From: Streptomyces sp. NBC_01591 | GTDB lineage: Bacteria; Actinomycetota; Actinomycetes; Streptomycetales; Streptomycetaceae | Assembly (NCBI RefSeq): GCF_035918155.1 | Contig: NZ_CP109327.1 | Span: 7,316,001 to 7,380,000, forward strand | DNA length: 64,000 bases | Direction: 5' to 3' | Part shown: positions 16,733 through 23,539 of the stretch, piece by piece | Layout of the letters: every line of letters starts with the position of its first letter | Numbering within the stretch: the stretch's first letter is position 1 | Notes under the pieces: model-generated | Told to the model about the DNA's origin: nothing | Seen by the model: the letters and a program-made list of their open reading frames with translations, nothing else | Database searches by the model: none | Translations under genes and position numbers: made by a program

Positions 16733-16747
16733 CCCCCTCTTCGTCCC

Positions 16748-16790
16748 GAGCCCCGAGCCGCTACGGCCGGGGCTCCTCGCATGTCTGGAG
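16748..16790 (+). promoter_or_regulatory. Hairpin plus CATGTCTGGAG leader before the endolysin gene
   Basis: GAGCCCCG (16748-16755) pairs with CGGGGCTC (16768-16775), with an inner GCC/GGC, and is followed by CTCGC and CATGTCTGGAG (16780-16790). It repeats the arrangement at 5302-5331. The TGGAG is the ribosome binding site of the endolysin (ATG 16796). The hairpin could end tail transcription partly or protect a processed lysis mRNA. Confidence 0.5.
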
Positions 16791-16795
16791 GCCCC

Positions 16796-17647
16796 ATGGC
16801 CAACCCCCTGTCCGCCGCCGCGGTCCTCGCTGCACTCCGCGCCGAGGACGTGCGTGTGGTCGAGGTCGGCAACTGGCGTACCCACAACCGCAACCAGAAG
16901 GGTGCGTGGGGCCCGATCAACGGCAGCATCGTGCACCACACCGTCACCAAGGGGACCGCGGCCACGGTGCGGATCGTCCGCGACGGCTACAGCAGCCTGC
17001 CCGGTCCGCTGTGCCACGGGATGATCGCGAAGGACGGCCGCGTCCACCTGGTCGGCTGGGGCCGCACCAACCACGCCGGCGGCGGCGACCCCAAGGTGCT
17101 GGACCAGGTCACAGCCGAGTCCTACGGCACCCGGCCGACTCCGCCCACCCACGGCAACAGCGACGGGGTCGACGGCAACGCGCGGTTCTACGGCTGGGAG
17201 TGTCAGAACCTCGGCGATGGCAAGGACCCTTGGCCGGCCGCCCAGTACGACGCGATCGTCCGCGTCCAAGCCGCGCTGTGCCGGGCGCACAAGTGGTCGG
17301 CGAAGTCCGTGATCGGCCATCTGGAGTGGTCGAGCGACAAGGTCGACCCCCGCGGCTTCTCGATGACCACCCTGCGCTCCGACGTCGCCGAGCGCCTCAA
17401 GCACCCCGCCAGCTGGTCGCCCGGCAAGACCACCCCCACCCCGCCGAAGGAGACGCCCGTGTCGACGACGGACGACCGCGTGAAGGCCCTGCACACCAAC
17501 CTGCTCTCCATCGGAGAGATCGGCACCACCGCCAAGGGCACCCCGTCGGGCCGCGTCGAGCACGGTGCGGGCTACTACCTCGCCCACATCCTCAACGAAG
17601 TCCGCCAGCTCCGCGCGGACGTCGCCGCTCTGAAGAAGGAGGCCTGA
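16796..17647 (+). CDS. Endolysin, N-acetylmuramoyl-L-alanine amidase
   Basis: A 283-residue lysis enzyme of the amidase_2/PGRP type, cutting between muramic acid and the stem peptide. Zinc ligands are visible: H47 or H48 in GSIVHHTVTKG, and the late IGHLEWSSDKVDPRG with His, Lys and Asp-Pro at the usual places; GMIAKDGRVHLVGWGRTNHA holds a further conserved section. A Pro/Thr linker (TTPTPPKETP) leads to an 80-residue C-terminal domain ending in a short coiled coil, probably cell-wall binding or oligomerising. No signal peptide, so export needs the holin that follows. ATG 16796 was chosen over 16781 because the ribosome binding site GGAGG lies between them. Confidence 0.9.
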   Translation: MANPLSAAAVLAALRAEDVRVVEVGNWRTHNRNQKGAWGPINGSIVHHTVTKGTAATVRIVRDGYSSLPGPLCHGMIAKDGRVHLVGWGRTNHAGGGDPKVLDQVTAESYGTRPTPPTHGNSDGVDGNARFYGWECQNLGDGKDPWPAAQYDAIVRVQAALCRAHKWSAKSVIGHLEWSSDKVDPRGFSMTTLRSDVAERLKHPASWSPGKTTPTPPKETPVSTTDDRVKALHTNLLSIGEIGTTAKGTPSGRVEHGAGYYLAHILNEVRQLRADVAALKKEA

Positions 17648-17649
17648 CC

Positions 17650-17907
17650 ATGCCGGAGTTCCCGTTGCCCTCGACGCAGACCGTTATCAAGGGCGCCAAG
17701 ACCTACGCCCGCGACCTTGCCGAGCGGGTGCTGGCCACGTTCCTCCAGGCGTTCGTCGGCGGTCTCGTCCTCACCGCCCCGTTCGACCTTGCGATGTGGC
17801 AGGCCGCCGCGGTGGCGGGTGTCGCCGCGGCGGGGTCGCTGCTGAAGGGCCTGCTCGCCCGGTGGCGTGACGTCACGAACTCGGCCAGCCTCGCCAAGGG
17901 CGTCTGA
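17650..17907 (+). CDS. Holin
   Basis: An 85-residue membrane protein directly after the endolysin. It has an N-terminal amphipathic stretch (KGAKTYARDLAERVLATFLQ) and two hydrophobic segments, about 28-47 and 49-69 (LQAFVGGLVLTAPFDLAM and AAAVAGVAAAGSLLKGLLA), with a basic tail: a class II-like holin of the type common in Streptomyces phages. It forms the membrane lesion that times lysis. Starts at ATG 17650, GGAGG 8 bases upstream within the end of the endolysin gene. Confidence 0.8.
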   Translation: MPEFPLPSTQTVIKGAKTYARDLAERVLATFLQAFVGGLVLTAPFDLAMWQAAAVAGVAAAGSLLKGLLARWRDVTNSASLAKGV

Positions 17908-17934
17908 GCTGCCACGAGCGCACTGGAGGACCGT

Positions 17935-18201
17935 GTGGACGCTGCCATGCTGACCGCGCTGGGTGCACTACTGGCCTCGCCGGTAGCAGCGGCAGCGGCC
18001 ATGTACGGCTCCCGGGGCGCATCGAGGGCGACCCGGGAGGGCGGAGCATTGACAGGCTTCAACAGCTTGACCGACCAGCTACAAGAGGAACGGAAAGAAC
18101 TGCGCTCCGAGCTGGCCACACTGCGCAGTGACTTGGCGGCGGAGAAGGCGGAGACCGCGCGTCTGCGACTGCTGGTCACCCAGTTGGGAGGCACGCCGTG
18201 A
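17935..18201 (+). CDS. Small membrane/coiled-coil protein in lysis cassette
   Basis: An 88-residue protein with an N-terminal hydrophobic segment (ALGALLASPVAAAAAMYGS) and a C-terminal coiled coil (LQEERKELRSELATLRSDL, then AAEKAETARLRLLVTQL). The layout resembles the DUF2746-like proteins of actinophages found next to the holin; such proteins may be accessory holins or spanin-like. GTG 17935 with GGAGGA just upstream. Its stop overlaps the GTG of the collagen-like gene (GTGA), so the two are co-translated. Confidence 0.6.
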   Translation: MDAAMLTALGALLASPVAAAAAMYGSRGASRATREGGALTGFNSLTDQLQEERKELRSELATLRSDLAAEKAETARLRLLVTQLGGTP

Positions 18202-18872
18202 CGCGGACAGAGCGTCTGTTCTACCGACGCCGCCGAGGCCTCTGGATAGTGGCCGCGCTGTTGTTCCTCGGGGGCGGCCTCGCCATCGCGTTCTTGCAGA
18301 TCGACAAGGCCGAGGCGCGCGCGGACCAGCTGGCTGTGGAGGCGGACCGGCGCGGCGGCGCGGTCACCACGCTGGCCACGGATGTGCGGAAGCTCCGCTT
18401 GCAGATCCAGGCGAAGGGCGAGACGCCAGCCGCGCCGGACCCTGGGGACGCGGTTGCCGATCTGCCTGCCCGCGCCGAGGTGCCCGTACCGATCCCTGGC
18501 CCGCCGGGCCCGTCCGGCGCGAAGGGCGACCGCGGCCCGGCAGGACCGGCTGCTACTCCGGTGCCCGGCCCGTCCGGTGCGACTGGCCAGGCTGGTGCTG
18601 ACTCCACTGTCCCGGGGCCGGCCGGGCCTGCGGGCCCGCCGGGTCCTGCGGGGAAGGACGGCACGAACGGGAAGGACGGCACGAACGGCCGCGACGGCGT
18701 CAACGGTCAGACCTGCCCGGACGGCTACAGTCTCCAGGTGCCGCCGGATGATCCGGATGCCCTGGTGTGCCGCCGTACCGGCGCCGCCACTCCCACGCCG
18801 GACCAGTCCCGCAGCCTCCTCGGCCTCGGCGCTCTGGCGGCAACCTCGATGTACAGGAGACTCAATGGCTGA
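18198..18872 (+). CDS. Membrane-anchored collagen-like protein
   Basis: A 224-residue protein with a basic N-terminus (RTERLFYRRRRG), one membrane segment (LWIVAALLFLGGGLAIAFL, about 14-32), a short coiled coil to about residue 75, three blocks of Gly-X-Y triplets (6, 4 and 11 triplets, between about 95 and 180) and a C-terminal domain with two Cys (TCPDGYS, ALVCRR) and a second short hydrophobic end. As a type II membrane protein the collagen part would lie outside, probably as a trimer. It is coupled to the preceding coiled-coil gene. Role in lysis, superinfection or host surface change cannot be decided; collagen-like proteins are more often tail fibres in phages. Confidence 0.75.
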   Translation: MTRTERLFYRRRRGLWIVAALLFLGGGLAIAFLQIDKAEARADQLAVEADRRGGAVTTLATDVRKLRLQIQAKGETPAAPDPGDAVADLPARAEVPVPIPGPPGPSGAKGDRGPAGPAATPVPGPSGATGQAGADSTVPGPAGPAGPPGPAGKDGTNGKDGTNGRDGVNGQTCPDGYSLQVPPDDPDALVCRRTGAATPTPDQSRSLLGLGALAATSMYRRLNG

Positions 18873-19005
18873 TGCCCCGACCCGTCAGATGCAGCGGAGC
18901 GTGGAACCGCGGACGGGCGCCGCTGCCGGGCCGCCGCCAGCACCGCGGTACGCCGGGCTGTTCATCGAGCCCGACATCCCGCCCCTCGACGACGAGTCCG
19001 AGTGA
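18865..19005 (+). CDS. Small hypothetical protein at the end of the phage late operon
   Basis: A 46-residue, Pro- and Arg-rich protein (MADAPTRQMQRSVEPRTGAA, then YAGLFIEPDIPPLDDE). ATG 18865 overlaps the end of the collagen-like gene by 8 bases and has AGGAGA 5 bases upstream. It is the last gene before the terminator. I do not recognise the family. The acidic end and the good ribosome binding site support expression. Confidence 0.5.
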   Translation: MADAPTRQMQRSVEPRTGAAAGPPPAPRYAGLFIEPDIPPLDDESE

Positions 19006-19009
19006 GATC

Positions 19010-19042
19010 GCCCCCTTCCGCTTCGGCGGGAGGGGGCTTCCT
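19010..19042 (+). terminator. Rho-independent terminator of the late operon
   Basis: GCCCCC-TTC-CGC and GCG-GGA-GGGGGC form a hairpin just after the last stop (19005), with a TTCG loop, followed by TTCCTT. It ends the phage transcript that runs through the window from the left edge. Confidence 0.8.
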
Positions 19043-19075
19043 TGTGCGGTGCGGCTGACGATCAGGGGTGTCCAT

Positions 19076-19133
19076 CAACCGATCGGTTGTTGGACGTGCG
19101 GCCAGGAAGCCTTCAGGGTGCCGCATCGGCACC
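19076..19133. repeat. Inverted repeats upstream of the serine recombinase gene
   Basis: Two clear palindromes lie between the phage terminator and the recombinase: CAACCGATCGGTTG (19076-19089, 14 bases perfect) and GGTGCCG-CAT-CGGCACC (19117-19133, 7-base arms). The recombinase ATG is at 19212. Short serine recombinases often bind such paired sites near their own gene (res or crossover sites), but they could also be operators. Between them and the gene are AT-richer bases with three imperfect TTCA-type repeats, the likely promoter. Confidence 0.5.
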
Positions 19134-19211
19134 GATTGATGTCCAAAAAGAGTGTTCAGAAAGTCTCAATGTTCAATAACCTTCAACCGCCCTTTTCTGT
19201 ACGGTAGTTGC

Positions 19212-19889
19212 ATGACGACACCCTCCCAGTGGGCCGACGAGGGCGACGACGCGCTCTCAGCGTTCCCGGCGAACGCCAGCGGAGTACTCCTCGGCTACGC
19301 CCGCGTCTCCACCAAGGGCCAGAACCTCGACCGCCAGATCGCACTCCTGGAAGGAGCCGGCTGCGCGCGGATCTTCACGGACAAGAAGTCCGGCAAGAAC
19401 GCCGAGCGCCCCGAACTCTGGAACGCCCTCGACTACGCCCGACCCGGCGACACCATCGTCGTTCCCTCGCTGGACCGACTCGGGCGCTCGATCCAGGACC
19501 TCATCGCCATCGTCGCCGGCCTGCGCAAGCGCGGCATCGGCTTCCAGTCGCTCCACGAGTCACTCGACACCACGACCCCGGGCGGACGACTGGTCTTCCA
19601 CGTCTTCGCGGCGCTCGCAGAGTTCATCCGTGAGCTCATCGTCCAGGGCACCCACGAGGGACTGGCCGCCGCGCGAGCCCGCGGTGAGCGCATCGGCCGA
19701 CCGCCAGCCATGAGCGAGGAACAGATCCTGCACGCCCGCTCCATGCTCGCCAACCCAGAGGCGTCGGTCACGTCCATCGCCAAGCTGCTCGGGATCTCCC
19801 GGACCACGCTCTATAAGTACGTACCCGAGCTCAAAGCCGGAGGGCGGCCCGCTGTCGGCGCCCAGGCTGTCCCCGTAAAACTGGGCTGA
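19212..19889 (+). CDS. Small serine recombinase (resolvase/invertase family)
   Basis: A 225-residue recombinase. The catalytic domain has Ser33 in GYARVSTKGQNLDRQ, then GARIFTDKKSGKNA-type loop (here CARIFTDKKSGKN), PGDTIVVPSLDRLGRS with the conserved Arg residues, and HVFAALAEFIRELIVQGTHE as the E helix. The C-terminal GRPPAMSEEQILHARSMLAN and ITSIAKLLGISRTTLYKY (read as VTSIAKLLGISRTTLYKY) is the HTH_7 DNA-binding domain. Length is that of resolvases and invertases, not of the large phage integrases of 450-700 residues. A 23-residue extension precedes the fold. It lies right after the phage late terminator and may resolve, invert or help excise the element. ATG 19212 was preferred to ATG 19152. 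Confidence 0.9.
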   Translation: MTTPSQWADEGDDALSAFPANASGVLLGYARVSTKGQNLDRQIALLEGAGCARIFTDKKSGKNAERPELWNALDYARPGDTIVVPSLDRLGRSIQDLIAIVAGLRKRGIGFQSLHESLDTTTPGGRLVFHVFAALAEFIRELIVQGTHEGLAAARARGERIGRPPAMSEEQILHARSMLANPEASVTSIAKLLGISRTTLYKYVPELKAGGRPAVGAQAVPVKLG

Positions 19890-19912
19890 CGTCCGGTGCG
19901 GTCGGGCGTTCG

Positions 19913-20122
19913 TCACGCGGCTTCGTACCGATGCGCCCGCCCGCCGCGCCATTCAATCCAGTGCGGGTCGTCGACGAGTTCCCAGGCGTCGTCGAGGCCG
20001 GCGCGCCTCAGGAATTCGACGAGGTCGCTGTCGTTGCGGGCGAGCCCGACGACCTTCCCCTTGATGGCGACCCTCCGCCCGCCGGTGCGGGACAGGCCGT
20101 GGACGACTATCGGGACGCTCAT
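19913..20122 (-). CDS. Small hypothetical protein
   Basis: A 69-residue protein (MSVPIVVHGLSRTGGRRVAI, then KVVGLARNDSDLVEFLRRAG, then DDPHWIEWRGGRAHRYE). It starts at ATG 20122 directly after GGAGGG, which gives no spacer, so an alternative start cannot be excluded. The next gene on this strand ends 26 bases upstream, so the two probably share a transcript. The composition, with DLVEFLRRAGLDD and a Trp-containing end, looks like a real small Streptomyces protein. No function is known to me. Confidence 0.6.
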   Translation of the reverse strand: MSVPIVVHGLSRTGGRRVAIKGKVVGLARNDSDLVEFLRRAGLDDAWELVDDPHWIEWRGGRAHRYEAA

Positions 20123-20148
20123 CCCTCCAGGGTGCGCCGGGCTGCTGC

Positions 20149-20481
20149 TCACAGCACCCCGAGCTCCGTGTCCGGCCGGCAGTGAGCGCACGCACGGATC
20201 CCCTCGGCGAGCGCGGCGAGGGCCTGCTCTCGACTGATGGGCCGGTGGCGTTTCCCGATGGCGTAGCAGTGCCCGGCGTGCACCTCGATGGGTTGGGCGC
20301 CGAGGCCGATGCTGAGCTCCATCACCCAGTCCGGAGCCGGTGGCCGTCGCTCCACGCCCTGCTGTCGTTCGGCTTCGCGGCGTTCCTCGTCGGCGATCCA
20401 GCGGTCGGTCTGGGCGAGCTGCTGCTCCTGAACCCTCCTGAGAAAGCGCAGCATGACCAGGCGCGACGGAGTATCGGACAT
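20149..20481 (-). CDS. DUF6233-like protein
   Basis: A 110-residue protein of a family common in Streptomyces and their mobile elements. The layout is typical: MSDTPSRLVMLRFLRRVQEQ, QLAQTDRWIADEERREAERQ as a charged helix, a segment PDWVMELSIGLGAQPIEVHA, then HAGHCYAIGKRHRPISREQA and a C-terminal IRACAHCRPDTELG. The C-H pattern (HCY, CAHC) suggests metal binding. The ATG 20481 was chosen because it begins the conserved MSDTPSRL; the longer frame up to 20619 has no support. First of at least two genes on this strand. Function unknown. Confidence 0.7.
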   Translation of the reverse strand: MSDTPSRLVMLRFLRRVQEQQLAQTDRWIADEERREAERQQGVERRPPAPDWVMELSIGLGAQPIEVHAGHCYAIGKRHRPISREQALAALAEGIRACAHCRPDTELGVL

Positions 20482-20695
20482 GAGTTCGATTCTAAGACTC
20501 TCCTGAGGCCTCTGCGAACTTCGGCCGCCCCTGCCACACTGGCCGTGGCCCGCCGTGTCACCCCCGTCACGGCGGGCCGCCCCGGTTGTCATACCGGCCC
20601 AGTACCGTGGACTCATCACATTCGCGCCTATGGCTGGGCGCAGCTACGAGACCGCCCCTCACCCGGAACAGCGCCCGGGGAGGGGCGGACGTGCA

Positions 20696-20929
20696 TCAGT
20701 CGCCCTCAGGCTCCGGATGTAGCACGGCCTTCTTCACGGCCATCTCCAGCGCGGACCGGGACACCCCGGCCGCCTCGGCGTGCGCGGTTACCGCGGCCTG
20801 GAACTTCGCCGCCGCCTCACGCCACGGCGCCCATGCCTCCTCTGTGTACGGCTCGGCAAGGGCCTTGCGCTGTTCCTCAGCGGCGGAACGTTCCAGCATG
20901 ATCAGATCTTCAGGGATATCGATTGCCAC
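20696..20929 (-). CDS. Small hypothetical helical protein
   Basis: A 77-residue acidic, probably all-helical protein (IDIPEDLIMLERSAAEEQRK, then EEAWAPWREAAAKFQAAVTA, then HAEAAGVSRSALEMAVKKAV). This type of small protein is common beside HTH genes in Streptomyces accessory regions. The last third could be an HTH-like turn (AGVSRSALEMAVKKA). A 214-base stretch without a gene separates it from the DUF6233-like gene; I see nothing distinct there. The upstream gene on the same strand ends 48 bases away. Confidence 0.6.
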   Translation of the reverse strand: MAIDIPEDLIMLERSAAEEQRKALAEPYTEEAWAPWREAAAKFQAAVTAHAEAAGVSRSALEMAVKKAVLHPEPEGD

Positions 20930-20977
20930 GGCCGGATCGTAAACGGCGCCACTGACAATCGAACGGAGCCGCGCAGG

Positions 20978-21151
20978 TCAGGCAGCCGCTACGACATCCG
21001 CCCGGACCGCGGCTTCCCACTCCACCAGCAACCGCTGGTACTCCGCCTCACCCTCCGGCGACAGCGGGCCGGCCGCCCACAGCGCGCGGATATCCGCGTT
21101 CACCGCGGCGGGGGAGCGCACAGGGGTGGCAGGCGAAGGGGTGATCGGCAT
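20978..21151 (-). CDS. Small hypothetical protein downstream of the flavoprotein
   Basis: A 57-residue protein of the pattern MPITPSPATPVRSPAAVNAD, IRALWAAGPLSPEGEAEYQR, LLVEWEAAVRADVVAA. Starting at ATG 21151, it lies 9 bases after the flavoprotein stop, so both are in one operon. Small proteins of this layout (VN-x2-IRALW, then YxRLLxEWxAAVRAEV) accompany HTH/flavoprotein pairs in other Streptomyces as far as I recall. No function can be given. It was found by reading the gap between larger genes. Confidence 0.6.
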   Translation of the reverse strand: MPITPSPATPVRSPAAVNADIRALWAAGPLSPEGEAEYQRLLVEWEAAVRADVVAAA

Positions 21152-21160
21152 GGGAACAGG

Positions 21161-21703
21161 CTACGGGGCGGGACTGACAATCGCGCCGACCGCGTCGAGG
21201 GCAAGGTGCCAGGGGAAGCCCTCGGGACGGCGTTCGCCCGGCCGGTTCGGTACGAAACCGCCTTCGCCGTAGAGCACCGTCACTCCGGCGCCGCGCAGGG
21301 TCTCGACCGACCGGTCGAACTGGGGGTGCTGCACGTAGGCCGCGTTCACGCACGGCATTGCCACGGTCGGGATCTTCTTCCCGATCCCCTCGGCGACCAC
21401 TCCGACGACGAATGACGACGTCAGTCCGAGTGCCCAGGCGTTGATCGTATTGAAGGTGGCTGGCGCGAGCAGGATCGCGTCCGCCGGCGGCCACACATCC
21501 GGCTCCCCGGGCAGTTTGTACTCGGAGCGCACCGGATGCCCGGTCAGCCGCTCCAGCTCCGGGAGCTGCTCGCCCAGCCACCGGGCCGCCGTCGGCGTCA
21601 GCCCGAGGCACACATCCCACCCGCGGGCCTGAGCGTTCTCAATGATCTCGGCAACCTCGAAGACGGGCGGGGCGGCCGAGCCGAACAGGTACAGAGTCGT
21701 CAT
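21161..21703 (-). CDS. Flavoprotein of the HFCD/PPC decarboxylase type
   Basis: A 180-residue flavoprotein-fold protein. The N-terminus TTLYLFGSAAPPVFEVAEII is the first strand and helix, and the stretch PADAILLAPATFNTINAWAL with GLTSSFVVGVVAEGIGKKIP contains the PAT-N-IN-x-G pattern of flavin mononucleotide-binding HFCD proteins such as CoaC and EpiD. MPCVNAAYVQHPQFDRSVETL follows, where CoaC would have its substrate clamp PAMN; here the motif is changed to MPCVN, with the Asn kept. In Streptomyces it is usually divergent from an HTH regulator, as here (120 bases apart). Substrate unknown; probably cytoplasmic FMN-dependent decarboxylase or a degenerate form. Confidence 0.75.
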   Translation of the reverse strand: MTTLYLFGSAAPPVFEVAEIIENAQARGWDVCLGLTPTAARWLGEQLPELERLTGHPVRSEYKLPGEPDVWPPADAILLAPATFNTINAWALGLTSSFVVGVVAEGIGKKIPTVAMPCVNAAYVQHPQFDRSVETLRGAGVTVLYGEGGFVPNRPGERRPEGFPWHLALDAVGAIVSPAP

Positions 21704-21823
21704 GCCGCCATCCGACCACACATGCAACCGCCCCCGAACCGGGTGGAATCGGGGGCGATGCGGGATCCAGCGCGCGGACGCGCGGGTACCGTTCCGGATG
21801 ACGAGTCAGGAACGGAGACCAGT

Positions 21824-23008
21824 ATGCCCAGACTGGACGACGACCACACAGGCGCCCGGATCAAAGAGCAACGGAAACTCGCCAGGCTGACACAGCGACA
21901 GTTGGCCGCCCGGATCCCGTACTCGTACAGCCTCCTCAACCAAGTCGAGTGCGGCGCCAAGCCCGCCAACCTCGACTTCGTCGCGGCTGTGGCCCAGGCC
22001 TTGCGGATCGACGTCACCGTGCTGACGGGACAGCCCTACGTGACCGAACTGCAGCAGGACCGCCTCGCCGAACTCGTGCGTCCCATCCGGGAAGCGCTCG
22101 ACCTGTACGACCTGGGGGCCGACGACGCCATCCCGGACCAGCCAGCAGAGCACCTGATCGCGAGCGCTGAAGAACTCTGCGCCCAGGTCAGGGCCACGCA
22201 TCTGCGGAACGCGGCCCGCCTGCTGCCCGCCACCATCGCGGAACTCACCACCGCGGCCTGGCGGGCACAGTCGACGGAGCTGTGGCAGGCCCTTGCCTCG
22301 ACGTACCGCACCGCACACGACATCTCGGTGAAGCTCGGCTACTACGACCTCAGCTCAGTCGCCCTGGACCGTATGGACTGGGCAGCCCATCGCGCCTCCG
22401 ACCCCTGTCTGGCTGCCATCCGGCAGTACATGCGCGCCCTGGTCTATTTCCGGGAGGGTGAGTACACAATCGGGCAGCGCCTCGTCGCCGCCGGCCACAG
22501 CATCGTCGGTGCAGCCGAGCAGACCCGGGAGGCAGTGGCCGTCACCGGGCAACTCCACCTCGGAGCGTCCGTCATCGCCGCCCGCGCCGACCAGCAGACC
22601 ATGGTCGACACCCACATCGCCGAAGCCCGCGACTGTGCAGAGCGGACCGGGGATGCCTCCGAAGTCCACTGGCTCAGCTTCGGCCCGACGAACGTCGCGC
22701 TCCACAAGATGTCGGCTGCGGTCGAGATGCGCCAGTACGACGAAGCCCTCACCCAGGCCCGGCAGATCACCCTGCCGATGGCCCTGGCCACGTCCCGGCG
22801 GGCACATTTCCTCATCGACAAGGCGCGCTCAGAAATGGAGACCGGCCGGACCGAGGCCGCACTGAGCAGCATCGTCGACGCCCGGCACGCCGCTCCGGAG
22901 CAGACCCGGTACCACCCGGGAGCCCGCGAGACCATCAAGGGCCTGGTGCACATCTCGCGCCGCACCCCGGACACCCTCGGACACATGGCCGCCTGGATCG
23001 GCCTGTAG
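21824..23008 (+). CDS. HTH (XRE-type) regulator with long helical/TPR-like C-terminus
   Basis: A 394-residue regulator. Residues about 8-65 are an XRE HTH (RIKEQRKLARLTQRQLAARI, then SYSLLNQVECGAKPANLDFV, then AAVAQALRIDVTVLTGQPY). The rest is helical with TPR-like repeats (for example RQYMRALVYFREGEYTIGQR, and SAAVEMRQYDEALTQARQI), as in Streptomyces regulators that sense a ligand or peptide. ATG 21824 follows GGAGACC. It is divergent from the flavoprotein gene across 120 bases, so it may control both. The upstream frame is open but lacks support. A perfect hairpin ends it. Confidence 0.85.
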   Translation: MPRLDDDHTGARIKEQRKLARLTQRQLAARIPYSYSLLNQVECGAKPANLDFVAAVAQALRIDVTVLTGQPYVTELQQDRLAELVRPIREALDLYDLGADDAIPDQPAEHLIASAEELCAQVRATHLRNAARLLPATIAELTTAAWRAQSTELWQALASTYRTAHDISVKLGYYDLSSVALDRMDWAAHRASDPCLAAIRQYMRALVYFREGEYTIGQRLVAAGHSIVGAAEQTREAVAVTGQLHLGASVIAARADQQTMVDTHIAEARDCAERTGDASEVHWLSFGPTNVALHKMSAAVEMRQYDEALTQARQITLPMALATSRRAHFLIDKARSEMETGRTEAALSSIVDARHAAPEQTRYHPGARETIKGLVHISRRTPDTLGHMAAWIGL

Positions 23009-23030
23009 TCGCGCTCACGGCCTGACCTGC

Positions 23031-23056
23031 CAACGCTCACGAATCTGTGAGCGTTG
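23031..23056 (+). terminator. Hairpin after the HTH regulator
   Basis: CAACGCTCAC (23031-23040) and GTGAGCGTTG (23047-23056) form a perfect 10-base stem with a GAATCT loop, 22 bases after the stop of the regulator. There is no T run, as is common in Streptomyces. Confidence 0.7.
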
Positions 23057-23115
23057 CGCCCCTTCGCGCCCGTCACGCTGGTCTCGTACCTGATCAACGA
23101 CGAGCCGGGGACGCC

Positions 23116-23334
23116 ATGACCGTGAGGGACTTACCGCCAGTCAGTGACCTGACGGAGCAGCAGCAGCGCGGATGGTCCTGCGTCTGGTGCAGGACAGCGC
23201 TCACTGTCGGCGCCGACACCGACCTTGGCGAGCAGCGGGCCCGCCCCGAGGGGGGTGCCGCCTACAGCTGGTTCCCGCGGGCCTGCTCGGACGCCGCGGC
23301 CTGCGCATGCCGCGAACAGGGGCAGGCGCTATGA
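23116..23334 (+). CDS. Cys-rich mini-protein 1 (zinc-knuckle type)
   Basis: A 72-residue protein with WSCVWCRTALTVGAD, then PRACSDAAACACREQ: six cysteines of which the pairs CVWC and CAC look like metal ligands. The stop overlaps the ATG of a second protein with the same CxWC start (ATGA). The ATG 23116 is weakly supported by GGGG upstream (ACGAGCCGGGGACGCC). Such pairs lie downstream of HTH regulators in Streptomyces accessory regions. It may be a small DNA-binding or metal-holding protein; no function is known to me. Confidence 0.65.
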   Translation: MTVRDLPPVSDLTEQQQRGWSCVWCRTALTVGADTDLGEQRARPEGGAAYSWFPRACSDAAACACREQGQAL

Positions 23335-23531
23335 CGGCCATGGCCGATCGGCGGGCGTCCTGGCCGCTGCCCGATCCTGGGAGGCTGACGTGGGCGCAGG
23401 CGCAGGGCCGCGCCTGCATCTGGTGCAAGCAACCCCTGACCGCTGGCGCGATCAGCGTCGGCATCATCCGCGATCAGCAGGGCGCGCATGTCCTGGACGC
23501 TGAGGTATGGGCCGGGCCCTGCTGCCAGTAG
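23331..23531 (+). CDS. Cys-rich mini-protein 2 (zinc-knuckle type)
   Basis: A 66-residue protein overlapping mini-protein 1 by 4 bases (ATGA). It has WAQAQGRACIWCKQPLTAGA, similar to WSCVWCRTALTVGA in the neighbour, and a C-terminal WAGPCCQ, so the two look like diverged copies or partner subunits. The four Cys (CIWC and PCC) could bind zinc. The gene ends 9 bases before the end of the XRE gene on the other strand, so transcription is convergent. Function unknown. Confidence 0.65.
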   Translation: MTAMADRRASWPLPDPGRLTWAQAQGRACIWCKQPLTAGAISVGIIRDQQGAHVLDAEVWAGPCCQ

Positions 23532-23539
23532 AGCGGCTG

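Noticed and set aside
14711..17587. 958-codon minus-strand frame across the tail fibre and endolysin genes
   Set aside because: Lies opposite two genes with complete catalytic motifs; no own motifs.
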